64,000 bases of DNA from Rhodovulum sp. 12E13. Lineage in GTDB: Bacteria > Pseudomonadota > Alphaproteobacteria > Rhodobacterales > Rhodobacteraceae. The position numbers were made by a program, and so were the translations under genes. The stretch spans positions 37,218 through 101,217 of the forward strand of contig NZ_QPLK01000016.1 in assembly GCF_003340565.1 (NCBI RefSeq), written 5' to 3'. Position 1 is the first letter of the stretch, and each line of letters begins with the position of its first letter. Under the pieces are notes generated by a model. It saw only the letters and a list, made by a program, of their open reading frames with translations. It was not told where the DNA came from and searched no databases. This document shows positions 36,274 through 45,811 of the stretch, piece by piece.

Positions 36274-37236
36274 TCAGGCGGCGAGGCCGCGCGCGCCCAT
36301 CTGCAGATACTTCCTGCGCCGGTCGGCGCGCACCGCGCCGGCGTCCATCCCCTGCAACTCGTCCAGCATCGCCGCGACGGCCTCGCCCACGGCGCCGATC
36401 ACCGTCTCGCGGTGACGGTGGGCGCCGCCTACCGGCTCGGGCACGATGCGGTCGACAACGGCGAGTTCGTGCAGGTCCTGCGCGGTCAGGCGCAGCGCCT
36501 CGGCCGCCTCGCGCATCTTCTCGGCGTCCTTCCACAGGATCGAGGCGCAGCCCTCGGGCGAGATCACCGAGTAGACCGAGTGCTGCAGCATCGCCACCCG
36601 GTTGGCCGTGGCAAAGGCCACCGCCCCGCCCGATCCGCCCTCGCCGATGATGACGGAGACGAGCGGCACGCCGAGCGACAGGCACTTGGCCGTCGAGCGC
36701 GCGATGGCCTCCGATTGCCCGCGCTCCTCCGCCCCCTTGCCGGGATAGGCGCCGGGCGTGTCGACCAGGGTGATGACCGGCAGGCCGAAGCGGTCGGCGA
36801 GATCCATCAGCCGGATCGCCTTGCGGTAGCCCTCGGGCCGGGCCATGCCGAAATTCCGCTCGATCCGGGTCTGGGTGTCGTGCCCCTTTTCCTGCCCGAT
36901 CACCATGACGGGGCGGTCGTGGAAGCGCGCCATGCCGCCCATCACCGCGTGGTCGTCGGCGAAGGCGCGGTCACCGGCGAGGGGGGTGTATTCGTCGAAC
37001 AGGGCCTCGATGTAGTCGACGCAGTGGGGCCGCGCGGGGTGGCGGGCCACCTGGCACTTCCGCCACGGGGTGAGCTTGGCGTAGAGGTCGCGCAGCATCG
37101 TGGCGGCCTTGGCGTCGAGCGCGCGCGCCTCGTCCTCGACGTTCATCTCGGGGCTCGACCGCGCCATCGCGCGCAGCTCTTCCGCCTTGCCCTCGATCTC
37201 GGCGAGCGGCTTCTCGAATTCGAGGTAGTGGGTCAT
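36274..37236 (-). CDS. accA: Acetyl-CoA carboxylase carboxyltransferase subunit alpha
   Basis: A 320-aa subunit of the carboxyltransferase that moves CO2 from biotin-carrier protein to acetyl-CoA, giving malonyl-CoA for fatty acid synthesis. It has the [17 protein letters not shown] opening, the crotonase-like core with [16 protein letters not shown] and the [16 protein letters not shown] loop. It ends at YLQMGARG near the usual length. The start at 37236 is supported by homology. Confidence 0.96.
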   Translation of the reverse strand: MTHYLEFEKPLAEIEGKAEELRAMARSSPEMNVEDEARALDAKAATMLRDLYAKLTPWRKCQVARHPARPHCVDYIEALFDEYTPLAGDRAFADDHAVMGGMARFHDRPVMVIGQEKGHDTQTRIERNFGMARPEGYRKAIRLMDLADRFGLPVITLVDTPGAYPGKGAEERGQSEAIARSTAKCLSLGVPLVSVIIGEGGSGGAVAFATANRVAMLQHSVYSVISPEGCASILWKDAEKMREAAEALRLTAQDLHELAVVDRIVPEPVGGAHRHRETVIGAVGEAVAAMLDELQGMDAGAVRADRRRKYLQMGARGLAA

Positions 37237-37354
37237 CCGGGCTGTCCTTGCTCTCGGCTGCCCATATGGCCGCTCGGTCGCGCCGCTGCAATCGCTACCG
37301 GCTGGAACACGTGCGGCCGTCGGGCGTTCGCCCTCCGAAAAGGAGGGACAGATT

Positions 37355-37642
37355 ATGGATCGCAATCAGTTCGTCGAAACGCTCAAGGCCAAGATCGACG
37401 AGTGGAACGCCGAGATCGACAAGCTCGAGGCGCGGATGCGCCAGGAATCGGCCGAGCAGCGCGCCGAGTACGAGAAGCGCATGGAAGAGATGCGCGCCCA
37501 GCGCGACCGGGCCGCGGAAGAGCTGCGCCAGCACCGCGACGAGAGCGAGGCGGAGTGGGAAAAACGCCGCGTCGAGGCCGAGCGCGCGTGGGACGACATC
37601 CGCGAGGGCTTTCGCCGGGCATGGGAGCGCGTCACCACCTGA
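37355..37642 (+). CDS. Small coiled-coil protein
   Basis: A 95-aa, highly charged protein that is one continuous heptad-patterned helix ([18 protein letters not shown] ... [18 protein letters not shown]). It has no membrane segment and no Cys. AGGAGGGA precedes the ATG. It resembles small coiled-coil stress proteins found in many Gram-negatives, but I cannot assign a role. Confidence 0.85.
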   Translation: MDRNQFVETLKAKIDEWNAEIDKLEARMRQESAEQRAEYEKRMEEMRAQRDRAAEELRQHRDESEAEWEKRRVEAERAWDDIREGFRRAWERVTT

Positions 37643-37655
37643 CGCGCCCCCGAGC

Positions 37656-37679
37656 GGTGCCTGACTTGGGTCAGGCGCC
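37656..37679. terminator. Shared hairpin between convergent genes
   Basis: A 10-bp stem GGTGCCTGAC/GTCAGGCGCC with the loop TTGG overlaps the mcl1 stop. It lies between the 3' ends of the coiled-coil gene and mcl1. There is no T-run, so termination activity is uncertain. Confidence 0.4.
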
Positions 37680-38627
37680 GATCATCTCGGCCATGCGCAC
37701 GATGTTCTCTGCCTGCCGGATCGAGGCAATATCGACCAGCTTGCCCTTGTAGGTGGTCGCGCCCTTGCCCTCGGCCTTGGCCTTTTCCATCGTCTCGAGG
37801 ATCGCGCGGGCATCGGCCACCGCTTCGGCCGAGGGCGTGAAGATCTCGTTGGCCTGGTCGACCTGGCTGGGGTGGATGGCCCACTTGCCCACCATGCCGA
37901 GCGTGTTCACCCGCCGTGCCTGCGCGTAGAAGCCCTCGGGGTCGGAGAAGTCGCCGAACGGCCCGTCGACGGGCAGCACGCCGTGGGTGCGGCAGGCCGC
38001 GACGATGGCCGCCGTCGCCCAGTGCCACGGGTCCGACCAGTAGCGCGCGCCCTCGCGGTGCATGTAATAGTCTTCCTGCGTGCCACCGATGCCCGTGGTG
38101 GCCATGCCCATGGAGGCGGCGAAGTCGGCCGCGCCGAGCGACACCGCCACCATCCGGGGCGAGGCCGAGGCGATGGCCTCGACATGGCTGATGCCGGCGG
38201 CCGTCTCGATGATGCATTCGAACTGCAGCTTTTTGGTGCGGCCCGTCGCGGCCTCGATCGAGCTGACCAGCGCGTCGACGGCGTAGATATCCTCGGCGCA
38301 GCCCGCCTTGGGGATCATGATGCGGTCGAGCCGGTCGGAGCCCTTCTCCAGCAGGTCGACCACGTCGCGATACCACCAGGGCGAATCGAGCCCGTTGATC
38401 CGCACCGAGAGCGACTTCTTCCCCCAGTCGATGTCGCCGATGGCCTGCACCGTGTTGGCGCGCGCCGCCTCCTTGTCGTCGGGCGCGACGCTGTCCTCGA
38501 GGTCGATGTTGATGACGTCGGCGGCGCTGCCCGCCATCTTGTCGAACAGCTCGGGCCGCGAGCCCGGGCCGAAAAGCTGGCAGCGATTGGGAATGGCCGG
38601 GGCCGGCGGCTGGACGCGGAAGCTCAT
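37671..38627 (-). CDS. mcl1: L-malyl-CoA/beta-methylmalyl-CoA lyase
   Basis: A 318-aa CitE-superfamily lyase. It has NRCQLFGPGSRPELFDKM, the metal/CoA region INIDLEDSVAPDDK, the substrate-proximal Glu in ECIIETAAGISHVEAI and the C-terminal GKWAIHPSQVDQANEIF segment. The Rhodobacter enzyme cleaves malyl-CoA and forms beta-methylmalyl-CoA in the ethylmalonyl-CoA pathway for acetate use. Length and motifs match Mcl1 well. It would link to the thiolase and accA in C2 metabolism, though they are not one operon. Confidence 0.92.
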   Translation of the reverse strand: MSFRVQPPAPAIPNRCQLFGPGSRPELFDKMAGSAADVINIDLEDSVAPDDKEAARANTVQAIGDIDWGKKSLSVRINGLDSPWWYRDVVDLLEKGSDRLDRIMIPKAGCAEDIYAVDALVSSIEAATGRTKKLQFECIIETAAGISHVEAIASASPRMVAVSLGAADFAASMGMATTGIGGTQEDYYMHREGARYWSDPWHWATAAIVAACRTHGVLPVDGPFGDFSDPEGFYAQARRVNTLGMVGKWAIHPSQVDQANEIFTPSAEAVADARAILETMEKAKAEGKGATTYKGKLVDIASIRQAENIVRMAEMIGA

Positions 38628-38733
38628 CGGGCTCTCCTCGCAACAAAGTTTCGCATGACGTGGCGGTGCGGATATATCCGTGCGCCCACCTCTGCAAGAA
38701 CCTTTCGCACCCGCAGAAACGACGCGCGCGGGG

Positions 38734-39492
38734 TCAGCCCCCGGCGCCGCCGCCGCGCGCCTCGGTCTCGGGCTCGATCGGCTCTACCGCCGCGCGGAGC
38801 GCGCCGTCGAGCCAGCGCCGCCCCCCGTCGACGGCCGCCACGTAGGCGTCGAGCGCGGGCGCGAAGGCTGGCACCGCCTCGGCGATGCGCGGGCCCTGCA
38901 CGTAGAGCATTCCGAGCGCGGCGAAGAAGCCCACGGCGAGGCCGAAGCCCAGCCGCCGCCCCTGCCGCTCGCGCGCCTGCCGGGCGGCGGTGGCGACCGG
39001 CATCGGGTCGGCCTCGTGATCGTCGAGGGTCGAGTTGATCTCCTCGATGTCGGGCAGCACCTTGCGGCGCGGCGCGGGCTGGTGCGCGCGCTCGTCGTCC
39101 GACAGCGCACCGATACCGGCGGCGGCGGCCGAGGCCGCGACCGCCTGCAGGCCGGGCCTGCCCTCGGAGGGTATCACCGGCGGCGCGCGGGCCGGTTCGG
39201 GGATGTCGAGCTCGCCCTGGCTTTCGAGCGGGGTGGCCTCGCGCGCCGCCTCGCGGGCAGCGCGCTCGCGCTGGGCCTCCTCGCGCAGGATGTTCATCAC
39301 CTCCGGATCGGGCTGGCGCCGCGGGAGCGTCTCCTCCACCGGGGGCTCGTCGGGCGGGGCGAGTGCGGCCTCGGGGTGCAGCTGGAACCAGGTATGCCCA
39401 CAGGACGAGCACTGCACGTCGCGCCCCTCGGCCGGGATGACGGCCGGGTCGACGGCGTATTGCGCGCCACAATTCGGGCAGGTCAGCCTCAT
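38734..39492 (-). CDS. Zinc-ribbon (MJ0042-type) membrane protein
   Basis: A 252-aa protein. An N-terminal zinc ribbon has Cys5, Cys8, Cys28 and Cys31 (TCPNCGAQY...QCSSCGHTW). A long Pro/Glu/Arg-rich linker follows. A single membrane helix lies near residues 188-206 (GFGLAVGFFAALGMLYV), followed by a short periplasmic tail. The topology puts the zinc ribbon in the cytoplasm. It is divergent from ftsE and is a common neighbour of ftsEX in Rhodobacteraceae; function is unknown. Confidence 0.85.
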   Translation of the reverse strand: MRLTCPNCGAQYAVDPAVIPAEGRDVQCSSCGHTWFQLHPEAALAPPDEPPVEETLPRRQPDPEVMNILREEAQRERAAREAAREATPLESQGELDIPEPARAPPVIPSEGRPGLQAVAASAAAAGIGALSDDERAHQPAPRRKVLPDIEEINSTLDDHEADPMPVATAARQARERQGRRLGFGLAVGFFAALGMLYVQGPRIAEAVPAFAPALDAYVAAVDGGRRWLDGALRAAVEPIEPETEARGGGAGG

Positions 39493-39687
39493 TCCCGATC
39501 CCAGGTATCTCACCACCTTCCGCGACGGCGCCTTGCGCGCCCCGCGGAAGCCCATTCCCACCGAGACAGTATATGGAGAGCGCGCCCGCCTGTTCAAAGG
39601 AATTGCGCCCGCCGACCCGCGTGGCGTTGAACGCGGGCGCGATCCGGGGCACAACAGCCACAGGCCGAGCGGGCAGCCCGCCGCCGC

Positions 39688-40401
39688 ATGTCCCGTTTGC
39701 CCCTCCCGACGCCGGAGTCCCGCGTGATCGAGCTGAAGAGCGTGGCCTATTCCTATGGCGGCGACGCGATCCTCGAGGGCGTGAGCCTGTCGCTCGCGCC
39801 CGGCAGCTTCCACTTCCTCACCGGGCCATCGGGAGCCGGCAAGTCGACCGTCCTGCGGCTCTGCTACATGGAACTCGTTCCGACCTCGGGGCACCTGTCG
39901 GTCTTCGGCAAGCGCGCCGGGGCCATGACACGCGACGAGATAGCGCAGGCCCGCCGCCGCATGGGCGTGGTGCACCAGGATTGCCAGTTCGTCGACCACC
40001 TGAGCGTCGCCGACAACGTGGCGCTCCCGCTCGAGGTTGCCGGCCACGATTCCGGGGCACAGGCCGGCGACCTTGCCGACCTGCTGGCCTGGGTCGGCCT
40101 GGGCGCGCGCGCGCAGGCCCGCCCGCCGGAGTTGTCGGGCGGCGAGCGCCAGCGCGCGGCGCTCGCCCGCGCCGTCATCATGTCGCCAGAGATCGTGCTG
40201 GCCGACGAACCCACGGGCAACGTCGACTGGGAGATGTCGCTGCGCCTGCTGCAGTTGCTGGTCGAGCTCAACCGGATGGGCACGTCGGTGCTGATCGCCA
40301 CCCACGACCTCGCGCTCGTCCGCGCGGCCAAGGCGCAGGTCGCGGCGCGGGTGCTGCGGATCGCCGACCGGGGCGTGCAGCTCGCGGGGGCCGACCTGTG
40401 A
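39688..40401 (+). CDS. ftsE: Cell division ATP-binding protein FtsE
   Basis: A 237-aa ABC ATPase that, with FtsX, controls periplasmic peptidoglycan hydrolases at the division site. Walker A is GPSGAGKST, the signature LSGGERQRAALARA and Walker B VLADEPTGNVDW. A GTG at 39724 (VIELKSVAYSYGG) is a possible shorter start. The stop overlaps the ftsX GTG by 4 bp. Confidence 0.93.
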   Translation: MSRLPLPTPESRVIELKSVAYSYGGDAILEGVSLSLAPGSFHFLTGPSGAGKSTVLRLCYMELVPTSGHLSVFGKRAGAMTRDEIAQARRRMGVVHQDCQFVDHLSVADNVALPLEVAGHDSGAQAGDLADLLAWVGLGARAQARPPELSGGERQRAALARAVIMSPEIVLADEPTGNVDWEMSLRLLQLLVELNRMGTSVLIATHDLALVRAAKAQVAARVLRIADRGVQLAGADL

Positions 40402-41297
40402 CCCGGTTCGTCAGGTGGCCGCAGGTGCTCCGGGCCGATGCGGGGCCGGGGCGGGTGGTGCCGCCGTCGGGGTTCACTGCGCGTCTGACGCTGCTCACCG
40501 CGGCGGCGATGGCGGTGCTCGCCGTCTTCGCCCTCGCCGCGTCGCTCGCGGCCGACCGGGTGGCGGATCGCTGGGCAGAGGCGCTCGCCCGCACCGCCAC
40601 CGTGCGGGTCGCCGCGCCCGCGGGTCAGCTCGAAGCGCAGGTCGCCGCCGCGCTCGAGGTTCTGCGCACCACGCCGGGCGTCGCATCGGCCCGTCGCCTC
40701 ACGCAAGAGGAAGAGCAGGCGCTGCTCACGCCGTGGCTCGGCCCCGACCTGCCGCTCGACGCGCTGCCGGTGCCTGCGCTGATCGAAGTGATCGAGGCGC
40801 CGGGCGGGATAGACGCGGCCGGCCTCTCGGCCCGGCTCGCGGGCGAGGCGCCCGGCGCTGTGTTCGACGATCACACGCGGTGGCGCGCGCCGCTGGTCGC
40901 GGCGGCGGCGCGGCTGCGGGGCCTGGGATTCGTCGCGCTCGCGCTGATCGGGGCAGCGACGGCAGCGATGGTGGCGCTCGCCGCGCAATCGGCGCTCGCC
41001 GCCAACGCCCGCGTGATCGCCACGCTGCGCCTCATCGGTGCCCGCGACGCCTGGATCGCGCGCGCCTTCGTCCGCCGCTTTACCCTGCGGGCGGCGGCGG
41101 GCGCGCTGGCCGGCACCGCGGCCGGCATGGCCACCGTGGGCGCGCTGCCTCCGGGCGAGGTCGACGGCCTTCTCGGTGACCTCGGCCTTCGGGGGAAAGA
41201 GTGGCTGTGGCCGCTCGCCATCCCCCCCGCGGCGGCTGTCGTCGCCTTCGCGGCCACGCGGCTGGCCGCCTTCCGCGTGCTGAGGGAGACGCGATGA
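40398..41297 (+). CDS. ftsX: Cell division protein FtsX
   Basis: A 299-aa permease-like protein starting at GTG 40398. The first membrane helix is near residues 29-50. A periplasmic loop of about 110 residues follows (TATVRVAAPAGQLEAQV...), then three helices near residues 178-200, 228-248 and 272-290. The region RLIGARDAWIARAFVRRF is the cytoplasmic coupling segment. It overlaps both ftsE (GTGA) and plsC (ATGATGA), so all three are coupled. Confidence 0.9.
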   Translation: MTRFVRWPQVLRADAGPGRVVPPSGFTARLTLLTAAAMAVLAVFALAASLAADRVADRWAEALARTATVRVAAPAGQLEAQVAAALEVLRTTPGVASARRLTQEEEQALLTPWLGPDLPLDALPVPALIEVIEAPGGIDAAGLSARLAGEAPGAVFDDHTRWRAPLVAAAARLRGLGFVALALIGAATAAMVALAAQSALAANARVIATLRLIGARDAWIARAFVRRFTLRAAAGALAGTAAGMATVGALPPGEVDGLLGDLGLRGKEWLWPLAIPPAAAVVAFAATRLAAFRVLRETR

Positions 41298-42058
41298 TGC
41301 GATGGATCCTGTCGGCCCTGTTCGTGGGGCAGATGTACCTGATGATGGCGGTGCTCGCCGTCGTTTTCACCCCGCCCGCGCTCGTCAGTCGTGACTGGGC
41401 GTTCCGCGGCATCCGCACCTATTGCCGCTGGGTGCGCTGGTCGGCCCGCGCCATGGTCGGGCTGCGCACCGAGGTGCGCGGGGCGGTGCCGACAGGCGAG
41501 GTGCTGATCGCCTCGAAACACCAGAGCTTTCTCGACATCATCATGATCTGCTCGGTCGTGCCGCGGCCCAAGTTCGTGATGAAGGAGTCGCTGAAATGGG
41601 CGCCGATCCTCGGGTGGTATGCCCTGCGCATCGGCTGCGTGCCGGTCGACCGGGGCAAGCGGGCGCGCGCGGTCGAGCAGATGGTGACCGGCGTGCGCGA
41701 GGGCCGCGCCGGGCCGGGGCAACTGATCATCTACCCGCAGGGGACCCGTGTCGCACCCGGCGCCTACCTGCCCTACAAGGTGGGCGCGGCGGTGCTCTAC
41801 GAGGAGCTCCGCCAGCCACTGGTGCCCGCTGCGACCAACGTGGGCGTCTTCTGGCCGCGCACCGGCATCTACCGCAAGCCCGGGCAGGCGGTCGTGGAGT
41901 TTCTGGAGCCGATTCCGCCGGGGGCAACGGCTGCGGTCGTGCTTCGGGATGTCGAGCGCAGGGTCGAGGCAAGGTCGAACGCCCTGATGCGCGAGGCGGG
42001 GTTCGACGGGCCCCTGCCGGGAGCCGACGCACAAGGCGCAGCGCGCGGCGCGCCCTGA
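41294..42058 (+). CDS. plsC: 1-acyl-sn-glycerol-3-phosphate acyltransferase
   Basis: A 254-aa membrane-bound acyltransferase making phosphatidic acid from lysophosphatidic acid. The catalytic HX4D motif is KHQSFLD (His76, Asp81). The second motif is CVPVDRGKR and the third YPQGTRVAPG. An N-terminal helix spans residues 5-27. It is the last gene of ftsE-ftsX-plsC and starts within the ftsX stop. Confidence 0.93.
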   Translation: MMRWILSALFVGQMYLMMAVLAVVFTPPALVSRDWAFRGIRTYCRWVRWSARAMVGLRTEVRGAVPTGEVLIASKHQSFLDIIMICSVVPRPKFVMKESLKWAPILGWYALRIGCVPVDRGKRARAVEQMVTGVREGRAGPGQLIIYPQGTRVAPGAYLPYKVGAAVLYEELRQPLVPAATNVGVFWPRTGIYRKPGQAVVEFLEPIPPGATAAVVLRDVERRVEARSNALMREAGFDGPLPGADAQGAARGAP

Positions 42059-42080
42059 CGGCGCACCGCGCGAGACAGGC

Positions 42081-43007
42081 TCAGACCTTCTGGATCAGAT
42101 CCGGCACCGCCTCGAAGAGGTCGGCGACGAGGCCGTAATCGGCGACCTGGAAGATCGGCGCTTCCTCGTCCTTGTTGATGGCGACGATGACCTTGCTGTC
42201 CTTCATGCCGGCGAGGTGCTGGATCGCCCCGGAGATGCCCACGGCGATATAGAGCTCCGGCGCCACGACCTTGCCGGTCTGGCCGACCTGCCAGTCGTTC
42301 GGGGCGTAGCCCGAATCGACCGCCGCACGGCTGGCGCCCACGGCCGCGCCGAGCTTGTCGGCGAGCTGCTCGATGATGGCGAACTGCTCCTGGCTGCCGA
42401 GCGCGCGGCCGCCCGAGACGACGATGCCGGCCGAGGTCAGCTCGGGCCGGTCGCTCTCGGCCACCTTGTCCTCGACCCATTCCGACAGACCCGGGTCGGC
42501 GGCGGCCGCTACGCTCTCGACCGGCGCCGCGCCCTGCGCGCCCGCCGCGTCGAAGACCGAGGTGCGGATCGACAGCACCTTTTTCGCGTCCGACGACTGC
42601 ACCACCTGCATGGCGTTGCCGGCATAGATCGGCCGCTCGAATGTGTCGGGGCCCTCGATGCCGGTGACGTCGGTGATCACCATCACGTCGAGCAGCGCGG
42701 CCACCCGCGGCAGGATGTTCTTGGCATCCGTCGTCGCCGGCGCGGCGATGTGGTCGTAACCCTCGGCCAGCGACACGATCAGCGCCGCCGTCGGCTCGGC
42801 AAGGCGATGGCCCAACGAGGCGTCCTCGGCGACCAGCACCTTGGCGACGCCCTCGATCTTCGCCCCCTCCTCGGCCGCCGCGGCGGCCTTGGCGCCCGCG
42901 CAGAGCAGGTGCACGTCGCCCAACTGCGTGGCGGCGGTCACGGCCTTGGCGGTCGCGTCGCGCGCAAGCGCCCCGTCGGAAATCTCGGCAAGCAGCAAAA
43001 CGGCCAT
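42081..43007 (-). CDS. etfA: Electron transfer flavoprotein subunit alpha
   Basis: A 308-aa FAD-binding subunit that passes electrons from acyl-CoA and other dehydrogenases to ETF:ubiquinone oxidoreductase. The FAD site includes [34 protein letters not shown] and the final [18 protein letters not shown] motif. The start overlaps the etfB stop by one base (TGATG). Confidence 0.96.
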   Translation of the reverse strand: MAVLLLAEISDGALARDATAKAVTAATQLGDVHLLCAGAKAAAAAEEGAKIEGVAKVLVAEDASLGHRLAEPTAALIVSLAEGYDHIAAPATTDAKNILPRVAALLDVMVITDVTGIEGPDTFERPIYAGNAMQVVQSSDAKKVLSIRTSVFDAAGAQGAAPVESVAAAADPGLSEWVEDKVAESDRPELTSAGIVVSGGRALGSQEQFAIIEQLADKLGAAVGASRAAVDSGYAPNDWQVGQTGKVVAPELYIAVGISGAIQHLAGMKDSKVIVAINKDEEAPIFQVADYGLVADLFEAVPDLIQKV

Positions 43008-43768
43008 CAGAGCACCCCCGCCTCGTTCTTGAGTTTCTCGATCAACTCGTCGACCGAGCCCACCTTGACCCCCGCCTTCCGCTCAGGCGGTTCCGACGTC
43101 CTGACCACCTGCAGCCGCGGCGCGACGTCGACGCCGTAATCGGCGGGCGTCTTTTCCTCGAGCGGCTTCTTCTTGGCCTTCATGATGTTGGGCAGCGAGG
43201 CGTAGCGCGGCTCGTTCAGGCGCAGGTCGGTCGAGACGATGGTGGGCATCTTCACCTTCACCGTCTGCAGGCCGCCATCGACCTCACGCGTGACGACCGC
43301 ATGATCGCCCTCGATCTCGACCTTGTTGGCATAGGTCGCCTGGCTCCACCCCAGAAGCGCCGAAAGCATCTGGCCGGTCGCGTTCATGTCGTTGTCGATG
43401 GCCTGCTTGCCGCAGAGGATCAGGCCGGGCCCCTCTTCCTCGGCCACCTTGGCGAGGATCTTGGCCACCGCCAGCGGCTCGATGTCCTGGTGCACGTCGT
43501 CGGCAGCCACGACCAGAATGGCGCGGTCGGCGCCCATGGCCAGCGCGGTGCGCAGCGTCTCCTGGCTCTGCTTGACGCCGATCGAGACGGCGACGACCTC
43601 GTCGGCCGTGCCCGCTTCCTTGAGGCGGATCGCCTCTTCCACCGCGATCTCGTCGAACGGGTTCATCGACATCTTGACGTTGGCGAGATCGACCCCGGTG
43701 CCGTCCGCCTTGACGCGGACCTTCACGTTGTAGTCGATCACGCGCTTGACCGGCACGAGCACCTTCAT
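43007..43768 (-). CDS. etfB: Electron transfer flavoprotein subunit beta
   Basis: A 253-aa AMP-binding partner of EtfA. It starts with [19 protein letters not shown], has the [16 protein letters not shown] motif and the [17 protein letters not shown] segment near the middle. The C-terminal arm wraps EtfA. It is the first gene of etfBA; GGGGAGA precedes the ATG. Confidence 0.96.
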   Translation of the reverse strand: MKVLVPVKRVIDYNVKVRVKADGTGVDLANVKMSMNPFDEIAVEEAIRLKEAGTADEVVAVSIGVKQSQETLRTALAMGADRAILVVAADDVHQDIEPLAVAKILAKVAEEEGPGLILCGKQAIDNDMNATGQMLSALLGWSQATYANKVEIEGDHAVVTREVDGGLQTVKVKMPTIVSTDLRLNEPRYASLPNIMKAKKKPLEEKTPADYGVDVAPRLQVVRTSEPPERKAGVKVGSVDELIEKLKNEAGVL

Positions 43769-43888
43769 CGGCGTGTCTCCCCTGACTGCGTTTTCCGGCT
43801 ATCTAGCGGAGGCGGGCGCCGCGTCACAGGTCAAAAGCGACACGGCACGACGCGGGGACGCCGCGTCCCGCGCCGCGCGGCGGGCACC

Positions 43889-44461
43889 CTACCGGTTGGC
43901 GCCGGGCACCCAGAGCACGTCGCCGCCGGCCTCGTGGTTGACCGCACGCGACGCGACGAAGAACCAGTCCGACAGACGGTTGAGATACTTCACCGCCGGC
44001 TCGCCGACGATCTCCACCGAGGCGAGCCGCATCGTCTCGCGCTCGGCCCGCCGGGCGACCGTGCGGCAGAGATGCAGATGCGCGGCGAGCGGCGTGCCGC
44101 CCGGCAGGATGAAGCTGCGCAGCGGCTCGAGCGCGGCGTTCATCGCGTCGATCTCCTGCTCGAGGCGGGCGACCTGGCTCTCGATCACGCGCAAGGGGGG
44201 ATACTCGGCCTCGGCTTCGGCCTCGCGGAACGGCGTGCAGAGATCGGCGCCGAGATCGAACAGGTCGTTCTGGATGGCCGCCAGACGCGCGTCCATCTCG
44301 CCGTCGGCATGCAGGCGGGCGAGGCCGACCGCTGCATTGCACTCGTCGACGGTGCCGTAGGCGGTCACCCGGATCGAGTGCTTGGCGACGCGCGCACCGT
44401 CGCCCAGCGCCGTCTCGCCGGCATCGCCGGTGCGGGTGTAGATCTTGTTCAGAACGACCAT
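43889..44461 (-). CDS. Cob(I)yrinic acid a,c-diamide adenosyltransferase (PduO type)
   Basis: A 190-aa ATP:cob(I)alamin adenosyltransferase that makes adenosylcobalamin. The ATP site is NKIYTRTGDAGETALGDGARVAK at the N-terminus. The family's RxxxRxxExxxxxL-like helix reads ARRAERETMRL, and LNRLSDWFFVASR follows. It would serve B12-dependent mutases such as those of the ethylmalonyl-CoA pathway. It is followed after 38 nt by a small membrane gene. Confidence 0.93.
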   Translation of the reverse strand: MVVLNKIYTRTGDAGETALGDGARVAKHSIRVTAYGTVDECNAAVGLARLHADGEMDARLAAIQNDLFDLGADLCTPFREAEAEAEYPPLRVIESQVARLEQEIDAMNAALEPLRSFILPGGTPLAAHLHLCRTVARRAERETMRLASVEIVGEPAVKYLNRLSDWFFVASRAVNHEAGGDVLWVPGANR

Positions 44462-44499
44462 CGTTTCCCCCTGTCTCGGATCTTCGGCGACGCGGCGCG

Positions 44500-44703
44500 T
44501 CAGCTACCGCCACGCAGGTAGATCACCAGCAGGATCAGGACCACCGCGACAGCCTGCGCCCCGATCCGCCAGCGCATCACCTTGTTGGCGTGCTTCTTGT
44601 TGAACTCGCCGCCACGCGCGAAACCGCCGATGCCGATCAGCAGGATGACCGCGACGGCGGCAGTGGCGATCGCCGCGAGGATGAAGACCGGATCGCTGGG
44701 CAT
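44500..44703 (-). CDS. HIG1-like twin transmembrane protein
   Basis: A 67-aa protein with two helices (VFILAAIATAAVAVILLIGIG and AVAVVLILLVIYL) joined by the basic loop ARGGEFNKKHANKVMRWRIGAQ. The loop motif matches the HIG1 domain of proteins that associate with the cytochrome bc1-aa3 supercomplex. The ATG at 44703 (MPSDPVF) was chosen over upstream extensions. The ~245 bp upstream hold no recognisable gene. Confidence 0.85.
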   Translation of the reverse strand: MPSDPVFILAAIATAAVAVILLIGIGGFARGGEFNKKHANKVMRWRIGAQAVAVVLILLVIYLRGGS

Positions 44704-44949
44704 GGGCTCGACATCGCTCCCTCTCGTTGGCGCGTCGGGCCGGTGTAGCGGCCCGTGGCCGGAATGCGAAGGGGCAATGCGCCGACGGGGCCGCCCGGGC
44801 ACCCGTTGACGCCCGGGATCGGCGGCCACGCCGGTCGGCCAGGCCCCCGTGCTCCCCGCGCCTGCGCGGCTCGGGCCGGTCCTGCCGGTGCCAGCCCCCC
44901 GCAGGTGTTGTCAAGGATGCCGCGCCATAGCCATGGCAAGGCAGGCAGG

Positions 44950-45642
44950 TCAGCCGCCGGCCGGCTCTTCGGACAGGAAGCTGCGCGCCATGAACCCCTC
45001 GCGCCCTTCGTCCAGCCGGATGCGCGCCCAGCCGGACTCTTCCTCGGCGACGAACTCCACCGCCTCGCCGTATGGCAGCGCGGTAATGACGCCGAACGAC
45101 GTCGACGGGCCGGAGCGGACGTTCACCCAGCTTCCCGTGACGTAGAGCGTATCGTCGCCGCCTTCGCTCCGGGCCGGTGCCGGGGCGCCCCCCTCGGCCT
45201 GATCGATCAGCGCGCGGGTCTCGTCGGTGATCGCCGCTCTCTGCCACGTCTCGGGCTGCGACAGCGTCGGGACAGGCGCGGCCTGATCGACGGGCTGCTC
45301 CTGCGACAGCAGATCGGTCAGTTGCCCCTCTTCCGCCGGGGCGAGCGCAGGGGCGGCATCGGTGGCGATGTCTGAGGCGTCGAGCCGCGCGAGCACCTGG
45401 CGCTCGTGGCCGTCGAGCGCGCTGCCGATCCCCGCGGCGAGGGATGGCAGGCTTTCGGACGACACGCCACCCTCGAGCGCGGCGGGCGCCCCATCGGCCC
45501 GTGCAGCCACCTCGGGCACACCGGCCTGCGAGGGCGGCGCCGCGGTCTCGCCTGCCACGTCCTCGGACACGTCCGCCTCGGGCGCCATCAGCATGGCGAT
45601 CCCCAGGATCACCAGCGTTCCGCCCACATACCGACCAAGCAT
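44950..45642 (-). CDS. SH3 domain protein with N-terminal membrane anchor
   Basis: A 230-aa protein. A short N-terminal hydrophobic segment (YVGGTLVILGIAMLMAP) is followed by an acidic, Ala/Pro/Glu-rich low-complexity region of about 130 residues. A bacterial SH3 domain ends the protein: YVTGSWVNVRSGPSTSFGVI...GWARIRL...GFMARSFL. It probably sits in the periplasm and binds cell-wall material or other proteins. It is divergent from parC. Confidence 0.82.
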   Translation of the reverse strand: MLGRYVGGTLVILGIAMLMAPEADVSEDVAGETAAPPSQAGVPEVAARADGAPAALEGGVSSESLPSLAAGIGSALDGHERQVLARLDASDIATDAAPALAPAEEGQLTDLLSQEQPVDQAAPVPTLSQPETWQRAAITDETRALIDQAEGGAPAPARSEGGDDTLYVTGSWVNVRSGPSTSFGVITALPYGEAVEFVAEEESGWARIRLDEGREGFMARSFLSEEPAGG

Positions 45643-45720
45643 CGCACTCTCCCTCCTTGGCCCCCTGCCGCACCCCCCGTGCGGAATCGGTTAGCGCTCA
45701 CAAGTTTACCATACGACAGG

Positions 45721-45751
45721 TTGTGAATTATCCCCCTCTGCGCAATATTCT
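45721..45751 (+). promoter_or_regulatory. Candidate parC promoter
   Basis: A short AT-rich stretch, unusual in this DNA, contains TTGTGA (45721) and TATTCT (45746), 19 bp apart, about 60 nt before the parC ATG. The spacing is long, so this is only a candidate. Confidence 0.25.
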
Positions 45752-45811
45752 TTCGCGCGACACGCGACAGCCCGGGTTGCGGGGTCGGGCGCGCTCTCCT
45801 ACACAACATCC

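Noticed and set aside
44637..44939. A 100-codon minus-strand frame starting just after the SH3 gene
   Set aside because: It overlaps the HIG1-like gene in another frame, is Gly/Pro/Arg-rich and has no ribosome site; the HIG1-like frame explains the sequence better.
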